A program made the position numbers and the translations under genes. From positions 4,216,001 through 4,280,000 of the forward strand of contig NZ_CP009962.1 of NCBI RefSeq assembly GCF_000786695.1: 64,000 nt of DNA, read 5' to 3'. This document shows positions 8,033 through 18,100 of this stretch, one piece after another; position 1 is the stretch's first letter, and the number at the start of each line of letters is the position of its first letter. The DNA comes from Collimonas arenae (GTDB taxonomy: Bacteria; Pseudomonadota; Gammaproteobacteria; Burkholderiales; Burkholderiaceae_D). Under the pieces are notes generated by a model that saw only the letters and a program-made list of their open reading frames with translations, had not been told where the DNA came from and searched no databases.

Positions 8033-9050
8033 TGTGTGATTCGCAGACATCGTTTCAATTAAAATGAGGCGATGGGCGACGAAAATCGGAAACGATTACG
8101 ATGGATTCAGCTGTATGAGGAACTCGGCAACGCGGGCACGGCTTGTCTGCGCTGCGGTATCTCAAGGCCGACACTGGGTAAGTGGTGGCGGCGATATCTA
8201 GAACATGGATTGACGAATCTTCAAGATGAGAGCAGCAGGCCAAAAACGTCGCCAAGTCGGAAAGTTCAACCAGAGTACGAGCAGCAAATCGCGGATCTTC
8301 GGAAGCGCAAATTGGGACATCGTCGGATTCAAAACGAACTGCGGCGACTGTATGATCTTACGTTGTCGACATCGACCATTCACAAGGCCTTGGATCGTCT
8401 TAAAAAGCCGCATCTGAATCACAAGCGTGCGTTCAGAAAGCCGTTCATCAGATACAGTCGTCCAACGTCAGGTGACCGCGTACAAATGGATGTCTGCAAG
8501 ATCGCACCTGGGGATCTATCAGTACACAGTGATTGACGACCGCACACGCTATAAGGTTCTACGGCTCTATTCACGCAGAACCGCAAACAATACGATGGAT
8601 TTCTTTGATGCCGTCATAGAGCAAATGCCATTTGCCATTCAACGGATTCAGACCGATCGCGGGCGCGAATTTTTTGCTATCAAATTTCAGGAGCAGCTTC
8701 TGGAATGGGGTATCAAATTTAGACCAATTAAACCGGCGTCCCCCCAACTGAATGGCAATGTTGAACGCTCACAACGAACTGATCTCGATGAGTTCTGCGC
8801 AACTGTCGACCCCAGAGATCCAGAGCTTCACCGCTTGCTTGCAGAATGGCAGCACTACTACAACTGGGACCGCTCACATAGTTCCTTAGAAGGCAAGACA
8901 CTTATCGAACGCCTCAGCAGCCTTGCAGACAAGGTTTCTATGGGAAGAAGTTGCGGCGAACTTCGACCCGTCAAAAGAGCATATCCAGGAGCAGAGCTAT
9001 CGTGCTTAACTAGCCCTGAGAAAATTGAAATGATGTCTGCGAATCACACA
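8033..9050 (+). mobile_element. IS481-type insertion sequence with intact ends
   Basis: A 1018-bp element bounded by 28-bp inverted repeats beginning TGTGTGATTCGCAGACATC at 8033 and ending with the complement at 9050; the two arms differ at one position (G/A). The transposase inside resembles the IS481 family. I see no flanking target duplication (GGC on the left, TTTT on the right). Confidence 0.88.
8072..9009 (+). pseudogene. IS481-family transposase, two frameshifts
   Basis: The N-terminal part (from 8072) carries a helix-turn-helix (GTACLRCGISRPTLGKWWRR) and reaches RVQMDVCKIAPG, the first Asp of the DDE domain, then runs out of frame at a GGGG run (8510-8513). The next frame resumes with YTVIDDRTRY and continues through QTDRGREFF and SPQLNGNVERSQRT, covering the second Asp and the Glu region. 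Near 8940 a second shift is needed to read LWEEVAANFDPSKEHIQEQ, the usual C-terminal tail, ending at TAA 9007-9009. One extra base at the G-run and one shift near 8940 explain both breaks. So the enzyme is probably inactive, unless the G-run supports programmed frameshifting. Confidence 0.85.
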
Positions 9051-9227
9051 TTTTATGCGCTGAATCTATCAGCGAATAGAAGCTTGATCAATACAGGTCC
9101 CTTGTACCCATCTCATTTTGGTGCAACGAAATTTGCGGCTATCGCTCTACACCAGAGAACATTACGCACGCTTGTTACTCAACTGATTTTTTACAAGAGG
9201 CCTGTATAACAACTCCGTAAGGCTGTA

Positions 9228-9614
9228 TCAGAGAGAGAATCGCATAGTTCCGAGGCTGCCTACTTCGACAACTCCATCGCTGTTGACGAAAGAACGGGTT
9301 CCTTCAACCAAGATAGTATTGTCCGTCAAATAGGCGCCATTCCAATTATCAACGATATTGTAAGGACGCTGATCCGGGCGCTGAGCACCGCCGAAGGAAA
9401 GATTAAATGGCGCAACGCCATCTTTTCCCTGGCCTTTGTTGAAGACCCAGCCATATGTGCCGACATTCCCTTCCACCGAAAATGCGCCGATAGGGCCGTA
9501 GTTGGAGCTGTAAACGCCAGTAATTACACCATTCGACGGATTCGCCGAAGAAATCTTCAATGTGAAATTCTTGTCCGCAGATTTATAAGTTCCAATTGCA
9601 GGTACGTTACTCAT
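9228..9614 (-). CDS. Small predicted beta-barrel protein, avidin-like pattern
   Basis: A 128-residue protein starting at ATG 9614, preceded by AAAGGAAA. No signal peptide is visible. The sequence alternates short polar/hydrophobic strands with glycine turns: GVITGVYSS near the start, YGWVFNK in the middle, WNGAYLTDNTILVEGTRSF later and LGTMRFSL at the end. The order and spacing (GTY.S, GW.V.., W.G., a WLL-like strand, a final G...F) recall the eight-stranded biotin-binding avidin fold, and the length fits. Aromatic biotin-contact residues cannot be assigned with confidence, so this is a structural guess rather than a family call. It lies alone between the IS481-type element and a repeat element. 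Confidence 0.6.
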   Translation of the reverse strand: MSNVPAIGTYKSADKNFTLKISSANPSNGVITGVYSSNYGPIGAFSVEGNVGTYGWVFNKGQGKDGVAPFNLSFGGAQRPDQRPYNIVDNWNGAYLTDNTILVEGTRSFVNSDGVVEVGSLGTMRFSL

Positions 9615-9923
9615 TGTGAATTTCCTTTCATAGGGAGTAGGAGGCAGCCAGGCGCATCTGTTCCGCTTCTGCGCAATTAATGGTAGGTCATAAAAATCCG
9701 GATAGCACCCTGTCAAAAGTGGCAGTATTCGTTTACTGGACGTCACACGACGGTACGGTAAGGCGTCCCCTTTTCGTTCATCGGGAACCAGCGTATCACC
9801 CGGGGGAAATGATCAGGCGAACTGAATTTCACGTGAACGCCATTCTTTCGGAAAGACAACTGACGGCTTCAGATTGGGTTCGAAAAGAGATGTCCATAGC
9901 GAATGTCAGTTCAGGTTTGAGTT
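9615..9923. other. No convincing gene
   Basis: Upstream region of the small beta-barrel gene. A plus-strand frame here ends within the first bases of the repeat element at 9924 and has no ribosome-binding site; I regard it as non-coding. Confidence 0.5.
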
Positions 9924-10041
9924 AGAGGCTGTTGCGAAATTAACCTGGCGTTGTTGCGTCGGGGCGGCCATCCGCTCCTAGCCGTACTGCTCGTACTGTC
10001 TTCGTCGGCGCGCCTAGCCATCTGTGTTCGCAACAGCCTCT
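9924..10041. repeat. 118-bp element with 15-bp terminal inverted repeats, copy 1
   Basis: Starts AGAGGCTGTTGCGAA (9924-9938) and ends with the exact complement (10027-10041). Internal blocks CCTGGCGTTGTTGC near the left end and CTAGCCATCTGTG near the right end are shared with a second copy at 43666-43810. No open frame is inside, so it resembles a MITE or a bacterial interspersed repeat. Confidence 0.85.
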
Positions 10042-10214
10042 TAGTACAATTTATCGAGCATTGTTTTCATCGATAATTTTGCGTCTTTCTCGAATTTCCC
10101 CCATTTGAATTTTTCCGCGTGCGGCGGATTTTTTTGTTGGCGTAGACGTGCTGCACGTGTCTTCGTGCGGGTTGTCGCGCCGGCGGCCATATTGTGGTCC
10201 CACCGTTGGCCAAT

Positions 10215-10664
10215 TGCGGCTGTCCTGATGTGAACTGAAAGCCCACTTCCTCGCGCCAGCAAGAATGAGCGCAGCAACTCCGGATAGGCTGGATTGGCGG
10301 CGTGTCTGATGGAGTCTCAGTGCACAAGCGCTGTTCGCCAAACACGTACGCGCGGGGTATGCTTGAAAAATCCAAATTCTCCGAATTCCTCAAACACATC
10401 AAAATAGCGAAACACTGGCCCAAGTATCGCATCCGCCATGGTGAAGCGTTCCTCGCGAAGTAAGGGCCATTGATTAATTGCGCTTCGATCTGCTCGAACT
10501 TGCCCGCGATGTCTGCTGCTTTGGCTCCGAGCACATGTTCATCGGCTGCGTTATAGAAAGCGCCGATTGTGTTGAGGACGGCTGAACCAAATTCAATCCA
10601 CCCTCTATGCTTCGCCCTTTCCAGCGCATCCTCGGGGTTCAGGTGCGGATATGGTGTTTCAGTG
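10215..10664 (-). pseudogene. Glutathione S-transferase remnant (C-terminal domain)
   Basis: Read on the minus strand from 10664, the frame gives NPEDALERAKHRGWIEFGSA, then LINGPYFAR; a frameshift is needed to continue as ERFTMADAILGPVFRYFDVF and HTPRVRVWRTALVH, then an in-frame TGA, then AANPAYPELLRSFLLARG. This is the all-helical C-terminal domain of a GST. The N-terminal thioredoxin-like domain (about 100 residues with the glutathione site) is absent. The break at 10664 coincides with the broken start of the divergent LysR gene, so one deletion probably removed both 5-prime ends. Confidence 0.8.
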
Positions 10665-11459
10665 AGCGGCTTACGGTGGATGCGTCCACAGTGTTTCGTA
10701 CGCTGCTGCGGATCGCGAAGAATTTGGGGCGGCGGCTCTTCGACCGTTCGCGCGTCGGCTATTTGCCATCAGAACTAGCTCAGGAACTGGCCAGCCATGG
10801 GGAGCAGATGGAGGTTCAGCTTGAAACGGCGCGTTCGGTGGCGCAGACGAATCCCGAGCAAGTGTCGGGACACGATGCGCATCATCACGACCGATACCAT
10901 CCTACATGGACTCGTCGCCCCGGCGCTGACATTACTTCATCGAAGTCATCCACTGTTGAGTTTTGATTTGCATGCCGGAAATGAACTGACAAGCCTTACC
11001 CGACGCGGCGCGGATATTGCCCTCCGCGCCACGAAGAAGCCGCCCCAGCATCTGGTGGGCAAGTATGTAGGGCCGATTCAGGTTGCGCTGTTTTCTGCGA
11101 AGAATGCAGGAATGAAGAGGTTCGACGCCCTTGTTGCAGGCAAGAGCAGTTGGATTGCCCCCGATGACGCCGTGCCAGAGCATCCTTTGGTGATCTGGCG
11201 CAATAAACATTTCCCAAGGATCAGTCCGACCTATCGAGTAAATAGCATCCTGACCGTAGCTGAACTCGTCGGCCAAGGCCTTAGGATTGGGATCCTGCCT
11301 ATCTTCATGACGCAAAATCAGCCTGATCTCACTCAGCTTACCGAAGTACTCGATGAATGCCAAGCGGAACTACGGCTGCTCACGCATACCGAATCGCGAC
11401 ATCTACGGCGCCTGTCGATTGTGTTCAACTATCTTTCACAGAGCCTTAAGCTGGATTGA
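10665..11459 (+). pseudogene. LysR-type regulator remnant
   Basis: The surviving N-terminal part begins in the middle of the winged helix (LTVDASTVFR, then LGRRLFDRSRVGYLPSELAQ), followed by the linker helix (EQMEVQLETARSVAQTNPEQVSG). A frameshift near 10875 is needed to go on with MRIITTDTILHGLVAPAL and the effector-binding domain (RRGADIALRATKKPPQHLVG, WIAPDDAVPEHPLVIW, VNSILTVAELVGQGLRIGIL), ending at 11459. The first helix-turn-helix residues are missing. It faces away from the GST remnant, as LysR regulators commonly do from their targets. Confidence 0.85.
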
Positions 11460-11507
11460 GATTCCTGCCCTCTTTTTTCGCATACAAACCAACAACCATG
11501 CAATGGC

Positions 11508-12041
11508 TTACGGCCGTCGCAGCGACAAATTGCACAATCGTATTTTCGCAAATTTGGTTAATGTACGATCGTGTCCTTCCAACTTCCAGCGTCCCGCCTG
11601 AACCACATTGAATGCGGCTGCGACTGCACCTGCAATCGAAGCAATCAGGAAGCTAATCAGCCATGTCCGGTCAATGCTTCTGACGTGTGCAAAACTCCAC
11701 CCGGAAACTCCGAGCGAAATTACAATCAATAAAAGCGCCAGGATAATTGCGGTCCCTGCCCTGCGTTGCGGAGCGGTCGCAGCACCAAAATTGACGAACG
11801 CGAAGCACATAACAAAGGAAGAAATAATATTGAATAGATGGTTTGTAAATTCGCCGCAATGAAAAAACTGCGTGAAATATTCAAACGAATAACGGACCAA
11901 GAAAAGCATCATCAGTCCGATGGGAAATACCAGCGCCCATCTCACCCTATTTGGCAAAGTCTGCACGATCAGCAGACCGCCATGCTTATCCAACGCAAAC
12001 CAGCTTTCTCTAGAGGTTCTAAAAAAATTGTTGAGCGCCAT
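11508..12041 (-). CDS. Four-span membrane protein, unknown function
   Basis: A 177-residue protein starting at ATG 12041 after a weak AAAGGCG. A short cytosolic N-terminus is followed by four hydrophobic spans: WALVFPIGLMMLFLVRYSF, LFNIISSFVMCFAFVNFGA, GTAIILALLLIVISLGVSG and WLISFLIASIAGAVAAAFNV. The C-terminal 30 residues are basic. No conserved motif is visible to me. It is transcribed in the same direction as the giant surface-protein cluster but lies beyond that cluster's stop and a putative terminator, so it is probably a separate unit. Confidence 0.7.
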   Translation of the reverse strand: MALNNFFRTSRESWFALDKHGGLLIVQTLPNRVRWALVFPIGLMMLFLVRYSFEYFTQFFHCGEFTNHLFNIISSFVMCFAFVNFGAATAPQRRAGTAIILALLLIVISLGVSGWSFAHVRSIDRTWLISFLIASIAGAVAAAFNVVQAGRWKLEGHDRTLTKFAKIRLCNLSLRRP

Positions 12042-12081
12042 AAATACGCCTTTTAAATCGGAAAATTAAAACGAAATTTTG

Positions 12082-12101
12082 TCGATCCATTCTTGGATCG
12101 A
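12082..12101 (-). terminator. Putative terminator of the giant surface-protein operon
   Basis: TCGATCCA (12082-12089) and TGGATCGA (12094-12101) form a perfect 8-bp stem with a 4-nt loop. On the minus strand a T-rich tract follows (TTTCGTTTTAATTTT). It lies about 90 nt after the last stop of the operon. Confidence 0.5.
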
Positions 12102-12191
12102 TAGAGATTTTTAGTCAAACCACTGACAACATTCTTTGTAGAGAATGTGTAAATATCGCACCGCTGATAGAACCTTGATATCTATTCCCCA

Positions 12192-15100
12192 TCAGTTAAC
12201 CTTGACCGAAAACAGGACTGTTCCGCTGGCGCCCGGTGCGAGTGGTCCCGTAAATTTCCAATTCAATGGGCCGGTTCCGCCCGCAGCCTGAGCCGTGCTG
12301 CATGCCACTGTCGGTGCAGGCGGTTCATTGGCCGGCGTGTTCTTCACGCATACCGTGAGTGTCGCGGGGGTCGCACCTGTAGTACTCGCCACAAAAGTCG
12401 TGAACTGTGGCGTTGCGTCGTTTATCAGCAGATTACTGATAGGACCCGTGCCGTTGTTCGTGTATGTGATGCTGTACTCCAGCACCTCACCCGACTTAGC
12501 CTGGTTGTTGATGCCAAACGCACCGCTCTGCGTCACGTTCCTGACCTCTTTCTTCAAATCGAGCGCGTTATCCGACACCGTGGTCACATCATCCAGGGTG
12601 TAGCTGGCACTCAGCGCCGGGTTCGCATTGGCGAAGGTAAAGTTAGCCTGCACCTTGGCGTCGTTGCTGTTGCCCTGTTGCGCCGAGGCCGGAACAAACT
12701 CCTGCACGATGATGCACACGGCCTGCCCTGCTGTCACCGTCGTGGCTACAGAAGGCGGATACAGTTTGGCGGCACCGGGCTGCAGGCTGCCGGAGCAGGT
12801 TGGGTCGGCAAAGATCACTTCGCTCCAACCGCTAATGGTTGGCGTCGCAATTGAACTGGCAATCTGAAAGCTCACACTGCCACCAGTACCGGCGGTGAAA
12901 GTGTGTGCGTAAGTCACTGTGCTCCCAGGCTGGCCGGTCTTGGCGCCGCTGGTGGCAAAAGTGCTGGGATCCACCTGGCCGAAATTCAGCCCGCTGTTGC
13001 CGCTGCCGTTCCATGTGAAAGCAATAGTGTCAGGCTTGCCATTGCGCGTGTAGGTGTAAGTCCCCCCGGCCGCGGCCGTCGCCGTCCCGGAAGGCAGCGG
13101 CGTGCTGCCAACCGACGCGCCGGTCGAGATACGGATGCCGCTATTGGTCTCGTTGACACACAAGCTTGCGCCCACAGCGGTCGAGAACGGTACGCTCAAA
13201 GAGTAGTTGCCGCTGCCGTCGGTGACTGCGCTACTGATCGCTGCATTGCTGACGCAATTGGTCAGCGTCACGCTTACTCCGGCGATACCGGTTTCAGCGC
13301 CATTGATCAGCCCGTCGTTGGGCGTGCCCGCACCGGCGCCGTTGTCCAGGAAAACGCGGCCGCTGACACCGAACGCGAAGCTATTGGTAAAGGTACAGCG
13401 GATGTTAGCGCCAGCCACCATGTTAGCCGCCGGAATGCTCAACTGATTGCCGTTCAAGCTGCCGAAAGTAGCTGTCGGGTTGCTGCTGGCCAGATCAACG
13501 CAACTGGCGCTGACAGGATTTGCGGGCCAGCCGGCTGGTGAAGTTTCGGTGATGCTAGCCGCTTGCCCGGCAAGTCCTGTCAGATTCGAAGCGCCGTTCG
13601 CAGTGCCAGCGCCCACCACGGTGATGGTGTCAGTACCGGTACTGAGACCGCTTAGACCGAAGTTGAAGGTATTGCTGCCGCTACCGCTGGTGGTCGTTTT
13701 GATGATCTGGACCTTGGGCACCGTAGGGGCGAAGGTGTAAGGCTGCGGGCTAGGCAGGTAATTGTTGCCTGCCACGGTGAACGTGCCGGACAGGGCTACA
13801 CCGCCAACGCTCACCCCTGTCGTGCTGTAGGTTCCAGGATTAAGGGTGGTAGCATTGATCGAGCAGGTACCCGCCGCCACCGTCGTACAGGTGCTGGCCA
13901 CGCCGACGCCTGCGCCGAAATTCACGCTGGGGGTGGCCGCGAAAGTGACCACGGCGCCTGCAACCGGATTGCCGCTGGAGTCACGAATGAATGCTTCCAG
14001 CACATCCTGCGCCACACCGTTTGCAGGCTGGTTGTTCGTCACGACGCGCAGGCCGGAGTTGCTAGCGTCCGCCGACTTCTTGGTATTGGTGTAGGTGCAG
14101 ACGATGACGGTATCGCTTGCGCCCACCGTCAGGGTACTGCCCGACAGGCCGCTGGTGCCGGTACAAGCCACTGCGCTGCTGTAGCTGGTGGCAATGCCGC
14201 TGGTGAAAGCCTCGGCCAGGTTGATAACGCTGCCTACCAGGACGGTTGTGGCCGTACCGGTGTCGATCTTGTTGACGCCAGTCGCGGTCGACGTCAGTGT
14301 GCTCAGGCCGGTACCGGTGACGCTTACCGTGTCGCCCGCAGTCGCGCCCGACCAGCTCTTTGCCAGCGTGACCGTCGCCGTCTTGGTATTGGTGAAAGTA
14401 CAGGCGAGATTATTGCCAGATCCCGTCGCGGCCGCGTCCAGTGTCAGATTTCCGTTGGCCAGGTCGGCGGTCGCGGTGCCGCCGGAGCCCATGCCGGTAC
14501 AGCTGGCTGCAGTCAACACGTAGCCGCTCGGAATCGCTTCGGTGATAACGGTCACCGCGCCCGACGTGGTCAGCGTCTGGACCGGGCCGCTAACCGGCGT
14601 ACCGGCCGTGGCGGTGGTCAGAGTCTGCGCGGTGATGCCGTTAGTCCCGCTGAAACTGAAGCTGCCCACGCCACCTTGGCTCACCTTGCTGATGGTCAGC
14701 TGCGTCTTTCCAGTATTGGTGATCTGACAGATGACGGCTGCGCCTGCATCCGCCGCGCTCAAAGTCAGCGTATTGCCGCTCAAGACACCGCCGCCGGTGC
14801 AACTCCAGGCGCTAGCCACATAAGTGCTGGTATTGACCACACCTGCGGTCGACTCCGACAGGGTGACAGTATCGCCCACCGCCACCTTTTGCGCTCCACC
14901 GACATCTGTCTCGTTCGGAGTAGCGGCTCTCGCGTCGAGATTGTAGCTGTAAGCGACATTGTGATCCAAGCTCGCCACACCGCCACCTGTCGCCGTCAGG
15001 CGGAAGAAATCGTTGACGGCCGCATTGACCCAGTTCTTGCGCATTTGCAGGGTCGGCGACTTGGCGTTGGTGACCGTACAAACGATGTTGGAACCCGCCG

Positions 15101-18100
15101 CCGTCGCCGCTGCGTCCAGCGTGAACTGGTTCTTGTTCTGCGCGGCTCCTCGTGTGACCGTGCCGCCAGCGCCCATGCCGGTGCAACTGACGCTGGAGAT
15201 AACATAGTCGGGCACCACGTTACTTGGCGTGTAAGTTTCGGCGAAGCTGGTCGCCGTGCCCGCCGCGGTCAAAACCTGGACCGGCCCGTTGACCGGGGTT
15301 CCCGCCACGCTGGTGGTGATGGTCTGCGCTGTAATACCGTTGGTGCCGGTGAAGTCGAAGCTGCTCGCCCCACCCAGGCTGATCTTGCTGATCTGCACGG
15401 TCGCCGGCTTCATGGTGTTGGTAATCGTGCAGCTGATGTTATCGCCCGCCACTGGCGTCACATTGATCGGCAGGCTGGTCAGGCCTGACACGTTGGTCAC
15501 GCCGCCGACATTGGTACAAGCCACGCTTTGGCTGTACTGGCTCAACACTGAACTGCTGCCTGCCGCCATCGCTTCGTTGAGCGTGTAGGCCGTGCCTGCC
15601 GTGGCGGTAAAACTGTATGCCGGCGAAGTGATGGATGTGCCCGAACCGGTGGTGTTGGTTGCCGCCGGTGCGCCGGTACCTGTACCGGACAACGCAAACT
15701 GGTCGGCTGCCGCAATACGCCCAGTGCTGCCCAATGCCTTTTGGAGCGTCAGCACCACCGGTTTCGGTGTATTGGTAATCGTACAGCTAATATTGTCGCC
15801 TGCGACTGGCGTCACATTGATTGGCAGACTGCTCAGGCCTGACACATTGGTCGTGCCGCCAGCATTGGTACAAATCACACTTTGACTGTATTGACCCAGT
15901 ACCGAACTGCTACCCGTCGCCATTGCTTCGTTGAGCGTGTATGCCGCGCCTGCCGTACCGGTGAAACTGTATGCCGGCGAGGTCACCGCGGTGGCGGTAC
16001 CCGTCGTATTGGTTGCAGCCGGCGCGCCGGCTCCCGTGCCGGACAGCGCAAACTGATCGGCGGCCGCAATACGGCCGCTGCCACCCAATGCCTTTTGGAG
16101 CGTCAGCACCACCGGTTTCGGCGTATTGATAATCGTACAGCTGATGTTGTCGCCTGCCCTTGGCGTTACATTGATCGGCAGGCTGGTCAAACCTGCCACG
16201 CTGGTCGTGCCGCCAGCATTGGTACAGCTCACGCTTTGGCTGTACTGACTCAGTACCGAACTGCTACCTGCCGCCATTGCTTCATTGAGCGTGTAAGCCG
16301 TGCCTGCCGTACCGGTGAAACTGTACGCCGGCGAGGTCACTGTAGCAGCAGTACCCGTCGTATTGGTTGCAGCCGGTGCGCCGGCGCCCGTGCCGGACAA
16401 TGCGAACTGGTCGGCCGCAGCAACACGGCCGCTGCCGCCCAGCGTCTTTTGGAGCGTCAGCACCGCCGGCTTCGGTGTGTTGGTAATCGTACAGCTGATA
16501 TTGTCGCCTGCGACTGGCGTCACATTAATCGGCAGGCTGGTCAAACCTGCCACGCTGGTCGTGCCGCCAGCATTGGTACAGCTCACGCTTTGGCTGTACT
16601 GACTCAATACAGAACTGCTGCCGGCCGCCATTGCTTCGTTGAGCGTGTAAGCTGTGCCTGCCGTGCCGGTGAAACTGTATGCCGGTGAGGTCACTGCAGC
16701 GACTGTGCCCGTCGTATTGATCGCGGCAGGCGCGCCGGCACCTGTGCCAGACAGCGCAAACTGGTCGGCCGCCGCAATACGGCCAGTGCCACCCAATGCC
16801 TTTTGGAGCGTCAGCACAACTGGCTTCGGCGTATTGGTAATCGTGCAGCTGATATTGTCGCCTGCGACCGGTGTCAGATTAATCGGCAGGCTGGTCAGGC
16901 CTGACACGTTCGTCGTGCCGCCAACATTGGTACAAGCCACGCTTTGGCTGTACTGACTCAATACCGAACTACTGCCTGCCGCCATCGCTTCATTAAGCGT
17001 GTAGGCCGTGCCTGCCGTAGCGGTAAAACTGTACGCCGGCGAAGTGATGGATGCGCCCGAACCGGTGGTGTTGATCGCAGCCGGCGCGCCACTACCTGTA
17101 CCGGATAACGCAAACTGGTCGGCCGCCACAATACGGCCAGTGCCACCCAACGCTTTCTTGAGCGTCAACACCGGCGATTTCGGCGTGTTGGTAATCGTGC
17201 AGCTGATATTGTCGCCCGCCACTGGCGTTACATTGATCGGCAGACTGGTCAGGCCCGACACATTGGTCGTGCCACTAGCATTGGTACAAGCCACGCTTTG
17301 GCTGTATTGGCTCAGTACTGAGCTGCTACCTGCCGCCATCGCTTCATTGAGCGTGTAAGCCGTGCCTGCCGTACCGGTGAAACTGTATGCCGGCGAGGTC
17401 ACCGCGGTGCCGGTACCCGTCGTGTTGGCCGCAGCCGGCGCACCGGTACCCGTGCCGGACAACGCAAACTGGTCGGCGGCCGCAATACGGCCAGTGCCAC
17501 CCAGCGCCTTCTGGAGCGTCAGAACTACCGGCTTCGGCGTATTGGTAATCGTGCAGCTGATATTGTCGCCTGGCACTGGCGTTACATTGATCGGCAGGTT
17601 GGTCAGACCCGACACGTTCGTCGTGCCGCCAACATTGGTACAAGCCGCGCTTTGGCTGTACTGGCCCAGCGTCGAACTGCTGCCCGCCGCCATCGCTTCG
17701 TTGAGCGTGTAGGCCGTACCTGCTGTCGCAGTAAAACTGTATGCCGACGAGGTGACGGATGTACCCGCACCGGTAGTGTTGGTTGCGGCTGGCGCCCCGG
17801 TACCCGTACCGGACAGCGCAAACTGGTCAGCTCCCGCAATACGGCCGGTTCCACCTAATGCTTTCTTGAGCGTCAGCACTACCGGCTTCGGCGTGTTGGT
17901 AATCGTACAGCTGATGTTATCGCCAATGACTGGCGTCACGTTGATCGGCAAGCTGGTCAGACCCGACACGCTGGTCGTGCCGCCGACATTGGTACAAGCC
18001 ACGCTTTGGCTGTACTGGCCCAGCGTCGAACTGCTACCTGCTGCCATGGCTTCGTTGAGCGAGTAGGCCGTGCCTGCGGTGCCGGTAAAACTGTACGCCG

